From positions 1,178,001 through 1,242,000 of the forward strand of contig OW051495.1 in NCBI GenBank assembly GCA_932521035.1: a stretch of DNA of 64,000 nucleotides, in the 5' to 3' direction. A model generated the notes under the pieces. It made no database searches. It worked only from the letters and a program-made list of their open reading frames with translations, and was not told the origin of the DNA. This DNA is from Oscheius dolichura (taxonomy: Eukaryota; Nematoda; Chromadorea; Rhabditida; Rhabditidae). The position numbers and the translations under genes are program-made. Position 1 is the first letter of the stretch. Every line of letters begins with the position of its first letter. Positions 1 to 12,469 of this stretch are shown one piece after another.

Positions 1-533
1 GCAACGTCATACAAAAACATGCTAATGCGAATGGGTTCTCTGTTGTAAAAACATATTGCGGGCACGGTATTCATCGTCTTTTCCACACAGCACCTTCAAT
101 TCCTCATTATGCAAGTAAGTTACTAGCATTTTAGTCTTCCCAACTTGGGATCATACTAGTGTCTCTCCCAGAGATTTGTCTTTGGAACGTTATGGATTGG
201 ATTTTCAGTTCCGGTTGGAGAACAGGCCATAAATAGCTCAGTTTTTCAGAGAGCGGCGTAACTGGCATTATGAAGGCTGGAAATTCCTTTACTATTGAAC
301 CAATGATAAATGCAGGTGCTGTCAGTGACGATAAATGGCCAGATGATTGGACTGCTGTAACTGTATGGTTTAAAACAATTATTTGTAGCCACTTATTTTA
401 GAAAGATGGAAAACGTTCCGCCCAATTTGAACAGACTCTTCTTGTGACCGAAACCGGATGTGAAATACTCACTGCTCGCGAAACTGGACGTCCTTGGTTT
501 ATGGATCAGATTGAGCAACATTATAGTAAATAG
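1..533 (+). CDS. METAP1: Methionine aminopeptidase 1, 3' end (partial)
   Basis: Removes the initiator methionine from nascent cytosolic proteins; a dinuclear metalloprotease. The window holds the last three exons: up to 114, 250-362 and 402-533, joined by short introns (115-249, 363-401) and ending in TAG. Visible family landmarks are CGHGIH (metal-binding histidine region), the substrate-pocket [17 protein letters not shown] with a metal-ligand glutamate, [10 protein letters not shown], and [16 protein letters not shown] with the last metal-ligand glutamate. The N-terminal zinc-finger half lies outside the window. The C-terminus extends a little past the catalytic core ([14 protein letters not shown]). 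It is the first gene of a same-strand run with the ICE2 and CPSF6 homologues. Confidence 0.95.
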
Positions 534-751
534 TAGTTCTTCGTCTAATTGTTGATTTCTCTGTAAACATCTCTTGTATTTTTTTTATAATTACATGATC
601 TACTGAAACTGTTTAAAATGTTTTATTTGATCTGTGATTATAAATTCGTATAATCTTATATTGTATGCTCTCCACCAAGCGCACTCGCTGTACTCTATTT
701 ATTTATATTTATTATTGATATTGTTAAAACCCATCTACAGTATCGGCCTAA

Positions 752-3700
752 ATGGATGAAGAAGGCAATGAAGATGCGTAGGTTGCATATTTTTATTATT
801 AATTTTGTTACATTACAGTCCGCCAGTCTGTGATCGATACAAGAAGATGTTGGAAACCTTCAACTTTGAAGGTTCACATTGCCATAAAAGTTTTATCGGT
901 CTTGTTTAGGCGTTGCAGAACATATGTCCTTGGCATGTACAGAATGTGCAGAGCTAGCACTGAACTTCTACTCTCAAGGAAGGCAACTTCTCTTCAAAGA
1001 TCGGCTTCCAAGTTGGCTACAAAGAGCGAAAGATGAAGAAGAAGAAAGACTAGCCGCAGAGCAGGTTGCTGCCGAAGCGCGTGCCAGATTTGAACAACGA
1101 GCTTCAAAAGCTTTACCAAAGGTATCTTTTAGCAATTTATTTGTGTACTATTATTTTTTGAAGAAAGAAGGGCCTAAGAATCCTGAAGAAATACAACAAT
1201 ACATACAAGAGATGAATATGAACCCCAAGGTCACAGATGCTAGTCTTGTATGGGAAATAAGAAAACTGAAAAAAATATCAGAGTACACTTTTTCTTGTTT
1301 CTAATTCATGCCATTTTCAAGAGAGGAGGCTAGGGCAGAAGTTATCAAAATGCGGCAGCTAAGAAATGAAATAAGAAAAACAGAAAGAACTGCAGACGAG
1401 CCGCCGGCTAAGAAGCAACGAAGAGAAGAAAAGGTACTTTACAGTTTACGGATATAACTTGGTTCTTCTAGATTCCATTTACAGAAAAAGGAACTCCATG
1501 GCTTCCCAATCTGCATGAATATTATCCACAAAAGGAACGATCAGTAATTTATGTTATTATCAGTTATTCAATGTTGCAGGTACTTAGTGATGCCGATCAA
1601 ACTCGCTTAATTAATATCTGTTCGACGTTAATTTTCTCGGGCGTATCTCGCTTCACTGGAAATAAAGAAGAATTGAAAGCTTATGATAAATCAATAGAAG
1701 AGGAGCGAGTGAAATTGGACGAAATGATTGTGAATGAATTGAATCCATTGACAAATTATAAATTCCCAGTTCCTGCGTGGATAAATACATACTGCAAGGT
1801 AAGACCTCTTTTACATTAATCTATTGAACTGTTTGAAGAACAGAGCAAGACGAAGATGGATTTCAGTATACGGCATGCGTTTTTACAATGAGTCTATTGA
1901 GGTTTGGATATATAATTCTTAATCTATTTCATTGTAGTCAATTCACTGGGACGGAACTATTCCTACGGAAATGTCAGCCGAACTAAAAAAAGCAGTACAA
2001 CTTGAAGAAGTTTTAGCAAATGGACGCATGGATCGCATAAGAGTATTTTTGTTACATTTCCACTTGTAGCTTTCTTTTTCAGATTCCTTCATTAGAAAAA
2101 CAATTGATGTTAAATACAAATACAATAGAAATGGAAAAAAAGTACAATATTGCATGTTCAAATCGTTTCCCAATTGAAGAGGACAAAGTAAGTTGTTATT
2201 TAATTAAGAAATTTTTTCCGTAGATGGCGCTTGATTATTGCCTTGAAAAAAATATCAGCATTGCAATGGATGCTTCAACTGCTTGTTACATGATGACTCG
2301 TGAATTTTTATCTAAGCCTGGCCGTCCTAGATACACTGTTACTGTAAAGCAGATAATACACGAAGGTATTATTAATTAATTTACGTCAAAATGTGTTTTA
2401 GGTACTATTCGAAAGGTCGCTTTTATCAGTAAACCAAAAATCGCGGGTCCTCAGCATAATACTGTCTTTCTAAAAAATTTCGCGAAATATGCTTTCAAAA
2501 CAATGTATGTAGAAAAACGGAGAGAAGGTGAGTTGTTTTTTTAAACAAATGTATCCTAGAAGCAAATTAGATCAACCTTTTCAACCGAAACTACTGAAAG
2601 AGATTGATAATGAAACAAGCGCACCACTAGCGGCAGAAAGTGCACTTCATATTGCTGAAGATGTAGAAATAAGCCAGGGTCCCTCAAAGCAAGCGTAAGT
2701 CATGTAGAATATTATTTACAATTTGCAGCAGTGATCCGTTGGACAATATTATGAGCTCTATCAGTTTGGAGAATACAACAGCAACTGCTGGGAAGAATTC
2801 AACAGGTTTCTTTTAAAATTGGAGAAAAATTTATGATTGCGCTTTAGGGAAACGTTATTCAGTTTTTCGCATTGGCTCACAAAATGTGCTGATCAGAAGT
2901 TCTGCCCCCATGGAGTGCCATTCCAGCAAACTACAAAATTTAAACGAGAAACCTATCACTTTAGATACGGTTATTGAAATGGTACCGAACGCTGGTGCCT
3001 GTGTATGTGACTTTTCGTATCATTGTGGCAATTTTCCTTTCTTAAGAGATTAGATCCTGAAGAGGTTTTATACAGCTATTGTAAAAAACTTTTTAAAGTG
3101 GCAGAAGGCCATGCCTTTGTGCGGATCGGCGTAGAGTATGCTTGTTTTATGTATTGTAATAAATATTTTTAGAACTCCTCGTCCACAAGGGAGAAATTGG
3201 AGAACCCAAGAAACGAAGACTCTTGGCCAACTCCAACTTAATGTTCTACAAATTCATCGGCTCTGTTTTCTTAATGATCAAAAGTCAGCGGAGATTGAAA
3301 AGGAGATAATGAATATGTAGGCCCGTCATTTTGTTACCCTAGTTATATATTTAGGTTTTCTTATCGCGCACATTGTTTTGAAGAACTGCTTACTCATCTG
3401 GTCACTCTTGAGCAAGGATATTTTCTCCTCTGGGAAAATGGTAAAAAGATGCATATTTCAAAAGAAAAACTGGACTATACTGGAATGTAAGCACGTTTTC
3501 TATAATCACATATTCTTATAGGTGTATTAATTTTGAAAAGCAACAACTTATAAAGCATGACAAGCATTTTCCTCCTTTTCCAAATGTTTTCTTTGGAATT
3601 GATCATCGCATTTTTCTTCAATGGCAGGCACGTTATTTTATTGTTCAATATCAACTTCCTTTCTAGATTTATATTCATCGGGCTCCTGGGGCGTTCATTG

Positions 3701-4221
3701 CTCCGGATTGTCCTGTAGCGATTGCTTTAAATCGTGTGAACCATAAAAAAGACCTCAAAAATACGGATCAGTACCAGCAAATGAGAAAAAGTAAGTATAA
3801 TTTATTGGTTATACATATCTGACATTAGGAAAAAACAGAACGAAGAAGATACATGCCAAAATAGGAAAAACTACTGAGAAGGATGACGATGAAATAGCTG
3901 AAACAGCCAACGAGCCAGTAGTTGAAGCGGGCAATAAGGAAATAGTCGAGAAGGTCAATGAAAAAGTAGCTGAGAAGGATAAAGAAGAAGTAGTTAACAA
4001 GGATAAAGAAGAAGTAGTTGCAGAAGATAACGAAAACGTGGAAAAGGATAATGAAGCATCCGAAGGAGAGGATTATAGGTAAGCTCAAGGGTTTTCAAAT
4101 TTAATTTTCTTTTTTTAGTGAAATGAGCTACATAAGTGAAATAGAAGATCAAGGAAATGACAATGTGCTGCTCTTAGACACCGGTGATTTGGAAATCGAC
4201 ATTCCAGACGAAGAAGAATAG
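752..4221 (+). CDS. ICE2: Little elongation complex subunit 2 (ICE2/NARG2) homologue
   Basis: In animals ICE2 is a nuclear subunit of the Little Elongation Complex, which supports Pol II transcription of snRNA genes. About 15 exons can be chained in frame with 30-50 base introns. The first ATG follows a CTACAG site at 735-740, a possible trans-splice acceptor 218 bases after the METAP1 stop. The N-terminal part is Glu/Lys/Ala-rich coiled coil (about 950-1430). Then comes the NARG2-like segment TPWLPNLHEYYPQKERS followed by LSDADQTRLINIC, a middle block with YNIACSNRFP and ISKPKIAGPQH, and the C-terminal NARG2_C-like domain: YSVFRIGSQNVLIRSS, ACRLDPEEVLYSYC, LVTLEQGYFLLW and YIHRAPGAF. The tail (3840-4200) is a Lys/Glu-rich acidic run. 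One intron after 3625 seems to use a GC donor. Identity rests on block order and motif similarity to the human protein. Confidence 0.72.
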
Positions 4222-4534
4222 CTCTTGATCTCAAATCAATGCCGTAGTTTAATTATTTTTTTTATTATAAAGTTTAACTTCCCATTGTATATATTTTGTA
4301 TATTATTTCTGGCTTATCACCAAGTTGTTCTACAATCTACATCTACATGTGATTTATATTATGCCTGGTCTCAGCGCGAAAATATGGCTACACGCATAAT
4401 TTGCGCATCTATAAAATTTTGCTTTTGAAAGCATCCTTTATCCTGAAGTTTGTTTTGTTGTTTAGATTTGCATATATTAATCGCTATTTTTACTTTGTTT
4501 TTAGCTCTTATTATTTGGTATAAAAGGTTTTTAG
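4222..4534 (+). other. Spacer between ICE2 and CPSF6 homologues
   Basis: AT-rich 313-base gap on the same strand as both neighbours, ending in GGTTTTTAG directly before the CPSF6 ATG, which is a trans-splice-like acceptor. The spacing fits a nematode operon. I see no other gene here. Confidence 0.5.
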
Positions 4535-6783
4535 ATGACAGAAATCGATGCGGATGCTGAACAAGAACTGTTAGACAATGGAAATGGTTTTGATCAAGGT
4601 AATAGTGATCATGCTGAGCTAAATGAAGACGAATTGCTGGGAATCGAGTAAGCACTCAATACTAATATTTGTTTATTGTAAACCTTAGGGAGAAAATTAC
4701 GACTACTACTGAAGAAATTAAAAATGAAGTTTCACAAGATTTTATTAATACGGCTCGATCATCTAAAGACGAAGATATTGATCTTTTTGATGAGGCAATA
4801 GCTCCAAGTTACAATAACTCCGGCAGTGAAGAGGTTCGTATAGTCGTAGACAATTATTATTTTCTCATTTATAGCCGAGACCTCGTAAAAATTCACAGCC
4901 CCAACCTGCAACATCGTATTCATCTGTTACTCCAATAATCTCAACTACATCTTCTTCATCAGTAGCTTCGATTACTGGAAAGTAAGTTTCTTCCCCTTTT
5001 ACTATTTTTGTATAAATGTTACAATTCATTGAAATTATCTAGATATCATTGCTATATTGGTAACTTGACATGGTGGACTACTGATTCCGATCTTCTTGTC
5101 AATATAGCCTCTCTTGGAATCAAGGACATTCTGGAAATTAAATTTTTTGAAAATCGCATCAATGGACAGAGTAAAGGATTTGCTCTTGTGGCTTTTGGAA
5201 GTGAAGCCTGTAAGTTTTGCTTTCTTTATTATAGGAAAAGGTATTTTGTTGAATTGTGAAGCACATGTCAAAAACAAATCGTTCTCATAATGATTGTAGT
5301 TTTCTAAAATGTGCAATAGAATATTTGGAGCTTAACCGACGTGAATTATATCTATATATTGCGTTAAGAGTTACCAAAACAATTTACAATGGCTTTCTTG
5401 AAATTATTTTTCTTTTCAGCTCTAAAAACCGTTATGGAGACGCTACCCTCGCGAACAATTCACGGCTCAAAGCCGCTTCCTTTGCCATACAACAAGCAAT
5501 CTCAAGGCAAATTGGAAGAAGCCAGCGCTAAGACTCAAACTAGACCGGACATCAAGAAGAAGGTTTGCTTCTTGTTTTTATTATAGTTTTAGCACATGTC
5601 AAAAACAAATCATTCTTATAATGGTTGTTGTTTTCTAAAATGTGCAATATAAAATTTGGAGCTTAACCGACGTGAATTATTCATATATTTTGCGTTAAGA
5701 GCTATCAAAACAATTATATTTCTAATGTTTCATTATTAAAGCAGTGTAAAAATTATGTAAAACATTTTATAGGAAGAAAATTGTCTTAATATGGGCACTA
5801 TTCGCATCGGCGCTGGACCACCGCCGATAATGAGAGGAGGTATGCAGCCGATGAACAATTCTCCACTGATGGGCCGAGCTCCCTTGCCACTGATGATTAA
5901 CGGACAACCAGCACAACCTCCGATTCAGGTTTATTTCTTTATTTCATTGTGATAATTTTGGCGATTTAGCAAACACCTCTAATGGGAAGATCTCTAGCAC
6001 CACCTGGAGTGCCAATGGTACAGACGACAACTATGTCTGCACCGCAAATGGCCCCGGTGATGAGCATGCAACCAAACGCTGCTAGGCCACTAATGAGTGG
6101 ACCAATGCAGACAATGAATCCTGCACCTCTCATGGGAAGTATGGGAATGAGGTAGGTATTTACAGTTGATTTTCGTAAATTTTTGGATTGTAGACCCGGT
6201 TTACCGTTTGCTGGCCCTCCTCAGCCTCTAATGGGTAGTCTTCGTTCCGGAATGGGAATGCCACCTCCTGGAGCCCATGTCAACCCCAACGTCTTTAATA
6301 TGACTCCGATACCAGAAGCTGAATTTGAAGAAATTATGAATCGCAATCGGACGGTCAGCTCATCTGCTATATCCCGTGCCATGTCCGATGCTCATGCTGG
6401 TGATATCAAAGCCGCCATCGAGACACTGCAAACAGCAATGAACCTGATTAAAGCAAGCCGGGTAGCGCATGATGATCGCTGTCGGGTGCTTGTCACCCAG
6501 TTAGATGTAAGCTCTTTTGCCTATTTTTTTATATTCGACTATTTTAGGACGCCTTACGTTCGATTGATTCTAAAGGTGGCTACCATAGCAGCAGTTCCCG
6601 AAGTAGATCTTACCGAGATCGTCGTTCTCGCAGCCGCAGCCGTAGCCGCGATCGCAAGCGTAGACGTCGTAGTCGTAGCAGGTAAAATTATTGCCTTTAA
6701 ATGTAGCTAATATTCTCTACGTTAGAACCCGCTCCAGATCTTTGAGTCGTTCTCCTCGTCATCGAAGCAGCAGACACTACTAA
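4535..6783 (+). CDS. CPSF6: CPSF6/CPSF7-type cleavage factor Im subunit (RRM, Pro-rich, RS tail)
   Basis: The large subunit of cleavage factor Im binds the 25 kDa subunit through its RRM and helps choose poly(A) sites. Start ATG directly follows TTTTTAG. The acidic/Ser-rich N-terminus ([18 protein letters not shown]) leads to an RRM in exons near 5042-5560: [15 protein letters not shown] (RNP2), [20 protein letters not shown] (RNP1 part), then the loop [16 protein letters not shown] Pro/Gly/Met-rich linker (5774-6300, many PLMG and PMQ repeats) follows, then a helical segment [20 protein letters not shown]. An Arg-Ser tail (6560-6783) ends RSSRHY-stop. Introns at 5210-5420 and 5562-5773 carry two copies of one ~125 bp sequence. 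CPSF6 versus CPSF7 cannot be separated by eye. Confidence 0.9.
5261..5385 (+). repeat. Intronic duplicated segment, copy 1
   Basis: About 125 bp, running from GCACATGTCAAAAAC to CCAAAACAATT, lying in the CPSF6 intron that interrupts the RRM. It is nearly identical to 5592-5715 in the next intron, with scattered substitutions and one or two small indels. Confidence 0.9.
5592..5715 (+). repeat. Intronic duplicated segment, copy 2
   Basis: Same orientation as the copy at 5261-5385 but in the following intron, so the RRM exon at 5420-5561 sits between two direct repeats. Confidence 0.9.
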
Positions 6784-8640
6784 CAGAAGCATCTCTACAA
6801 GTCATTACTCCAATTCATCGGCCTTCTCAAAGTGAGTTTTATTTCTTTTATTTTTGTCAAATACCACAACATTATTGCTTCATTTTGTTCTTGTTATATT
6901 TGGATAATTGTAAGCAAAAGATATATAACACATTTTTTAAACACGACTTGTAAAATTAAAATTCACTTGTTTGGAAAGTGCACTGTAGAAATGAATGCCC
7001 TAACTGCAAATATTGTCACATTCATCTCAGGTTGTTATGTTTTACGTTATTGAGCACACCGCATTGTACCGCAATCAGATTTGAAAATTGTATTTGCTAA
7101 TCTTATTGCAAATAAGGGATCCAAAATGTTTATTTGATTATTGTAAGCTATCAGTAACCATTAACCATCCACTAGAAGCATTGTTATCTTAAAATACCGA
7201 CCGCTTCCAAACATGATTGTTTCCTAGTCCTCTCTTTACCTCTTACTTTGTAATTTAATAGGATCCATTTCAGGAATCTTCACTATTTTTCTGCTCAAAA
7301 CGCCATCTTCGTGGGCAGTGTTCGTCGTTGAGAAGATATTCGGCTTTCTCAAGTTTATCTCATGATTATAATTTTGTTCACGTTGAAGTTTATAAAATTT
7401 GTGTAGAAAATGTTGTATTCTATTCCGAACTAATTTCTTCTATTTTCAGGAATCATTCACTGAAGAGCATCACTCCCCACCCGAAGGAAGGAATCCGCAG
7501 AAGAGCACAATATAGACGGATTTTTTGAAATTGAATTTTTATTATCCGTATAAATATATTTGCATTTATATCAGAAAGACTCCCTATTAGAGAGAACAGC
7601 TCTAGAGCCTAGTTTTATTCAAATTAAATGGTCGCTAATCTCCAACATCTCGTGAACACACCGAAGATCCAGAGCCGCGATATGATGTTGATTCAACTAA
7701 AACCGAACAGCTGTTGCCCATAAAAGAGAAGTCTGTTTACAATCTCCTGCCTAGTTTAGATGCTGAAAATCTGATTTTTGAGACCACAGATGAATAAAGC
7801 CAAATAAGGAGACTACCGGCTGCTGTGGTGGCCTTGCACAAATCACTGCACGCATAAGGCAGACCATAACTCAAGTCACCCGTGAGCAGCGATGAAATAT
7901 AGAGCTGTGACACGAGGAGAAGAGGAACTGGTCCCCTCTAGAGCCTAGATATAACGGGGATCAAGGAGAGACAGGTGTCATGACGCGGGAACATAAATTA
8001 AAGGTGTCAATGAGTGTATCTCCGAGGAGACGAGCCAACGTTTCCGATATCTTTTTCTCTTTGAAACTTGGAACCGGTTCAAATCTTGCTCTTTGATCCC
8101 TCTCAACATATTCCCAGCCTTCAACCCCAGCCCTTTTTCCATCTACAAGAATTCAATCCCGCTAATAGTAGCAGCTGTTCAAAGGTCGTATGTTAATTAT
8201 CCTAACGTACAGTCGAAGGCCACTTTTTAGCCGTGGCTGCTGCTTCTCTCACAGTTCCGTCTCCCTTTTTTGACTATATATATATTAGCCACTCGCTCTC
8301 TCTCTCGCCTGGCCGTCTGTTTATAAGATGAGGCGACAATTTCACGCGTGTGGCCCCCCTCCCCCTCTTGTGCTATGAAATTTCAGACTCTTCAAAAGTG
8401 GCGGTGGCGGGGCGGGCGGCAGACACTCTCGAAATGGACACATTCTCCTCTTCTTCTGCTTCTTCTATTCCCGGTCTATCCCTCTAATTATCTTGCGCTA
8501 ATCTCTGTCGCTTAAATGGACATTTGTCAGCCGAATTCCATAACAGCCCACCCAAATCGGGGGAACATGACCCAGGGGAGCAGATTGCGTAATTCGGGAA
8601 AGGGAGACAAATGACCGCTGGCAGAGAATTCATTTTTGGA
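6784..8640. other. Gene-poor stretch after CPSF6
   Basis: AT-rich to about 7600, with no recognisable protein. The segment 7638-7797 reads as an uninterrupted coding-like frame (TEDPEPRYDVDSTKTEQLL then KSVYNLLPSLDAENLIFETT) ending in TAA with an AATAAA overlapping the stop. An in-frame TAA and no acceptor lie just upstream, so it may be a lost terminal exon. A short motif CTCTAGAGCCTAG occurs near 7605 and 7937. Beyond 8000 the base composition becomes richer in C and T. Confidence 0.4.
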
Positions 8641-8644
8641 AGTC

Positions 8645-8695
8645 AACTGTCTAGCTGTGGCGGGTGGAAACGACGCAGCTGTCTAACTGTGGCGG
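8645..8695. repeat. Family F palindromic repeat, locus 1
   Basis: Family F consensus arm is GCCACAGTTAGACAGCC, usually followed by GCGTCGTTT and often closed by the inverted arm. Here there are two inverted-sense arms in tandem, intergenic. Confidence 0.85.
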
Positions 8696-9392
8696 TTACT
8701 TATTTCGCTCTTGCCGTAAATAGCCTCCGTCTTGTTGATTTGTTCCCCTGGCTGCCCCTCATCAGGTCTCTCCCAGTCATCATTTTGCTCGTTATCGTCT
8801 TCCTGCGATTCCACTCTTGCGGACAATTGTATTAGGCGAATTCCGAGGGAGGACTTCTTCTTTTGCTACGGGGGGAATTGCAGTGCCGGATTGGGAAGGC
8901 AGAAAAACAGCCAGAGGAAACTAATTACCCAGGATTACGGTATCTCCTCTTATTTCTCCCATTTTATCGGTAACTATCTCCCCATTTCGAGTCTCGAGGG
9001 CAGTGCGGGAGAAGAGGGCAACCTTGTGGTCCAGCCTTATCTCGGCTGACCCGTCTACGGACCAAAGGAGCCGCCAACTGTGGCCACAATTAGCAGGCGA
9101 CAGTATGCAAATAGGGAGCAAAGGGGAAGAGAGAGCAGTTGACACATACAATGAGGAGCGAAGAAGGCACTCATATTACCAGCTGAGAAGAACAAAGCCC
9201 CGTCTCCTGTGCGGTACAAGCAGATGTTTTTGGGGGGCCCTTTGGGGCCGATCACATACCGTAGACCGAAAAGAAGCACTATAGAGCCCATTTGAGCAGT
9301 CGTTTATCGGCAGGAAGAACCAGTTTATGGTTCAATTGGGAAGGGGATATAGCGGGCTGATGGTTAGGTTGTTAGAAATTGTTGGAAGGAGT

Positions 9393-9508
9393 CACATTTA
9401 GACAGCCGCGTCGTTTCCTGGCAAGAGTTAGACAGCTTCGTCGTTTCTTACCGCCACAGTTAGACAGCCGCGATGTTTGCGGCTCTCTTCGGCTGTCTAA
9501 CTGTTGCC
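9393..9508. repeat. Family F repeat cluster, locus 2
   Basis: Four arms: three forward (one starting CACATTTAGACAG, one lacking the GCCAC start) and a closing inverted arm GGCTGTCTAACTG. Confidence 0.88.
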
Positions 9509-10487
9509 CAATCAGAAAAACAACTAGCTCACGTCATTTCCTCTCTCTCTCCCTATCCTCGCAAAACAGTTTCCTAATAGCCGAGGGGGGTGGACCTTGT
9601 GCATAGTAGCCCCGCCCCGGCTGTCTTCCCCCGCGCTCTCTCTCGCCTCTACCATGCATTGTCCCCCCACCAGCCAGACCCCTATCAATCATTCGACTGT
9701 CATCTTCCCTCTTGGCTATGGTTAGCCTAGGCAACATCTGGTAGCTAGCTGGCTGTCATCACCGCTATTTTCATGGTGTGGTTACAGCCAGAAAATGAGT
9801 CTATTAGCCCGGCTCATAACTGCTGCCAATTTGGGGAGGAGCAGGGGGGCCATATCTCTACCGCTCATTACCCAATTCACCTTTATCCCTCCTTATTTTG
9901 ACTCTAAAAGTTTAAAATTAATGTCTCGAAGTTTTATTCGCGTGCCATCGATGTCTTTTTCCTCTCGCGTGCTCTTTGCCTATTCCTTTTTAGAATACTC
10001 CTCTAAAAATGGCCAGCGAGTAGACCCGGCAGACCAGGACGAGTTCATAAATCTGAAGCTAGAGTGGCAGCTCGTGGACGCAACAATATTTCTCTTCTCT
10101 CCTCTGTTTCTAACGAGGAGCAGATGCTCTTCAACCCCCCGGCGACGGCAGCAAAAAGCACGAACATTAGTGTCCATTTTGCTGGGCTTATAATCTTCGA
10201 AGTAGCTACTAACAAGGGGAGCCACAGTTAGGGACCGCAAAGTGAAAACTAGATTTGGTCTCATCCCAAAGGTTTTGGTATCAATCGAGAGATCTCGCTG
10301 TAACTTACAACTTTTCATTTTAGAGTAACTCAATTGGATCATCTAATTTTAGCTACTGGGTGTCATTTTCAGCCCAAAATAATGCATAATTGAGGCGTAC
10401 TGAAGCCTTTTGTAACAGGCGCACCCAATGACCAAAATTGCAGAGCAAAAAGTGCCGCCACCCTAGCGCGCGCTTTTGCGGTCCCTA

Positions 10488-10522
10488 GCCACAGTTAGAC
10501 AGTCGCGTCGTTTAACTGTGGC
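10488..10522. repeat. Family F repeat, locus 3
   Basis: Single forward arm whose GTCGTTTAACTGTGGC end re-forms a short inverted arm, giving a 35-base minimal palindrome. Confidence 0.85.
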
Positions 10523-11002
10523 TTCCTCAGCCCCTCATTTATTAGCCGCTAATCTTTACCGCGAACTTTTATTGACCTCTCGCTGGAACACCCTGCCTAC
10601 TCTCTGTGTTTGTTATCTGCCCATCTCGCGTAATCTGGTGTCGTAACTCGTACGGGAGAGAGACAGAGGCGACTGCTGATTCTCTAGGAGGGGATTACCC
10701 CGCCATTCCATCGCGCACTCCTTATTTTGGGTGGTCATTCTTATTCCCTCACCTTCTCATTCTTCTGCTAATCTCCTCCTCCTTCTCTTCCAATTTCCCA
10801 TAACATTCCCAAAATGGTAAGCTGTTGCCAATGACCAACATTAGCATAAAGACGTCGTTAACAGTGACAGCCGACGAGCGACCACGAATCAAATTGATAG
10901 CGAACGAGAGAGATTTAATGGCTCCCGGTTGTGGGGAAAGGAGAGGTGTTGCTTTTATGGCAGTCGACCATTGGAACACAGTAAGACAGAGCAGGGGCGC
11001 CG

Positions 11003-11092
11003 AAAACAACGCAGCGGTCTAACTGTGGCTGTCAGAAACGACGGGACTGTCTAACTGTGGCGGTCAGAAACGACGTGACTGTCTTGCTGTGA
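11003..11092. repeat. Family F repeat cluster, locus 4
   Basis: Three inverted-sense arms in direct tandem, about 33 bases apart, each led by AAACGACG; the last has decayed to GTCTTGCTGTGA. Confidence 0.85.
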
Positions 11093-11460
11093 CCCAATGA
11101 ATTTGTTGTGGCCACCTCATTTTTCTTATCCAAGCCCTTTGAACTAATGACCGGGACTAAAACTTGGATCTTTCTGACCTTTTTTTGAGCCCACTCCTTC
11201 CTCACGCAAATGGGTCATTGCAATAATATCTTTTTATCAGAACGGAATGATGAGGCCGATGGCCAGAAAAGAATCCATAAAGCAGGTTTTATTATGCCTA
11301 TTGCTATTATCAAGACCGTCGGGAGGAGAGAGACCACCCGGCTATTATCAGCAATGACCTTTTAGGCTGATGGCAGGGGGATCTCCCTTTCCTTTGGAGT
11401 AGTTTCTCCTCTTTTTTCTTCTTCTCTAAACTGAATTCGGTTTATTTACTCTTCAAGCTT

Positions 11461-11479
11461 CCCCCCCCCCCCCCCCCCC
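11461..11479. repeat. Poly-C tract
   Basis: Nineteen consecutive C residues in gene-free DNA. Confidence 0.95.
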
Positions 11480-11858
11480 ATCCTGTCCAGCTGTCCCTTC
11501 CCACTCATCATCTCTCAATGCATCTGCTATTTCCCCTCTGGTTTACCTTGTGCTCTTCTCTCTCCCTCCCTCTCTCCTACCCATCACCGCTCATTATTTG
11601 CCTAACTCAGCTATATCACATTCGGTAGGCCCCTAGTCGATAATAGGATCAGTTTTCTCTCACTCCTCCCTTGATCATATAGTCTCTCCCGTACGTAGAG
11701 CGCTTCATTTGTTTATGATGTGAAACTACTACGTGGCGGGGTTGGCCCGTAGCCCGTTGCGGCATGCTGCTAACTTTTGTTGACAGCTGATGGTCACCTA
11801 TACTTTCACTGTATGCCCTTCACTGACCGCCAAAAGAGGCCTGTGATTCTCCAATGTC

Positions 11859-11941
11859 GCCACAGCTAGTCAGTCGCGTCTTTTTGATCGCCACAGTTAG
11901 GCAGCCAAGTACCACAAACGATGCGGCTGTCTAACTGTGGC
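11859..11941. repeat. Family F repeat, locus 5
   Basis: Two forward arms (the first decayed to CACAGCTAGTCAG) and a closing inverted arm led by AAACGATGCGG. Confidence 0.85.
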
Positions 11942-12438
11942 TGAATGAGGCCTTTTTCAAATGGCAAAAAGTTATTTTTTCCCTACTTAATCAAAAACAG
12001 CATTTCTTGTTTGTGTCCAGACCTAAAAGGCACGGTATAAGTTAAAAACTTGTTGTTCCCTCCATCTCCATCTGTTTCCTCCTTATTTTCGACTTTTAGC
12101 CCCACTCTTGCCCATCCCCCTCACCACTTCAAACGTTCCCAAGACCTCCAAAAAAGGCCATTTTTTCTGTTCGCCCTCTCCAGAAAAGGTCATTTGACTG
12201 CGATTAGAGTGATACTTTGTTACTACCCGCAGGGAGGGGACATGTCCTGGTCCACCCCTTGCCCCGTGGTTGTCCATTTGTCACGCGTCTTGGCGCTTTG
12301 GCCTCCCCTCTTGGGAACAGGCTGAAATTCATTTTCGGATTCGACGGGGCTAGTCCTGTTGCAGGCTGTTGGCTTTGCAAATAGAAAAAAAAGTAATATT
12401 TTACTCCTCCTTATTCAAATTTCCCAGTATTCCCCAAC

Positions 12439-12469
12439 GCCACAGTTAGACAACCGCGTCTTTTGTGGC
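12439..12469. repeat. Family F repeat, locus 6
   Basis: Solo forward arm ending TTTTGTGGCG. Confidence 0.8.
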
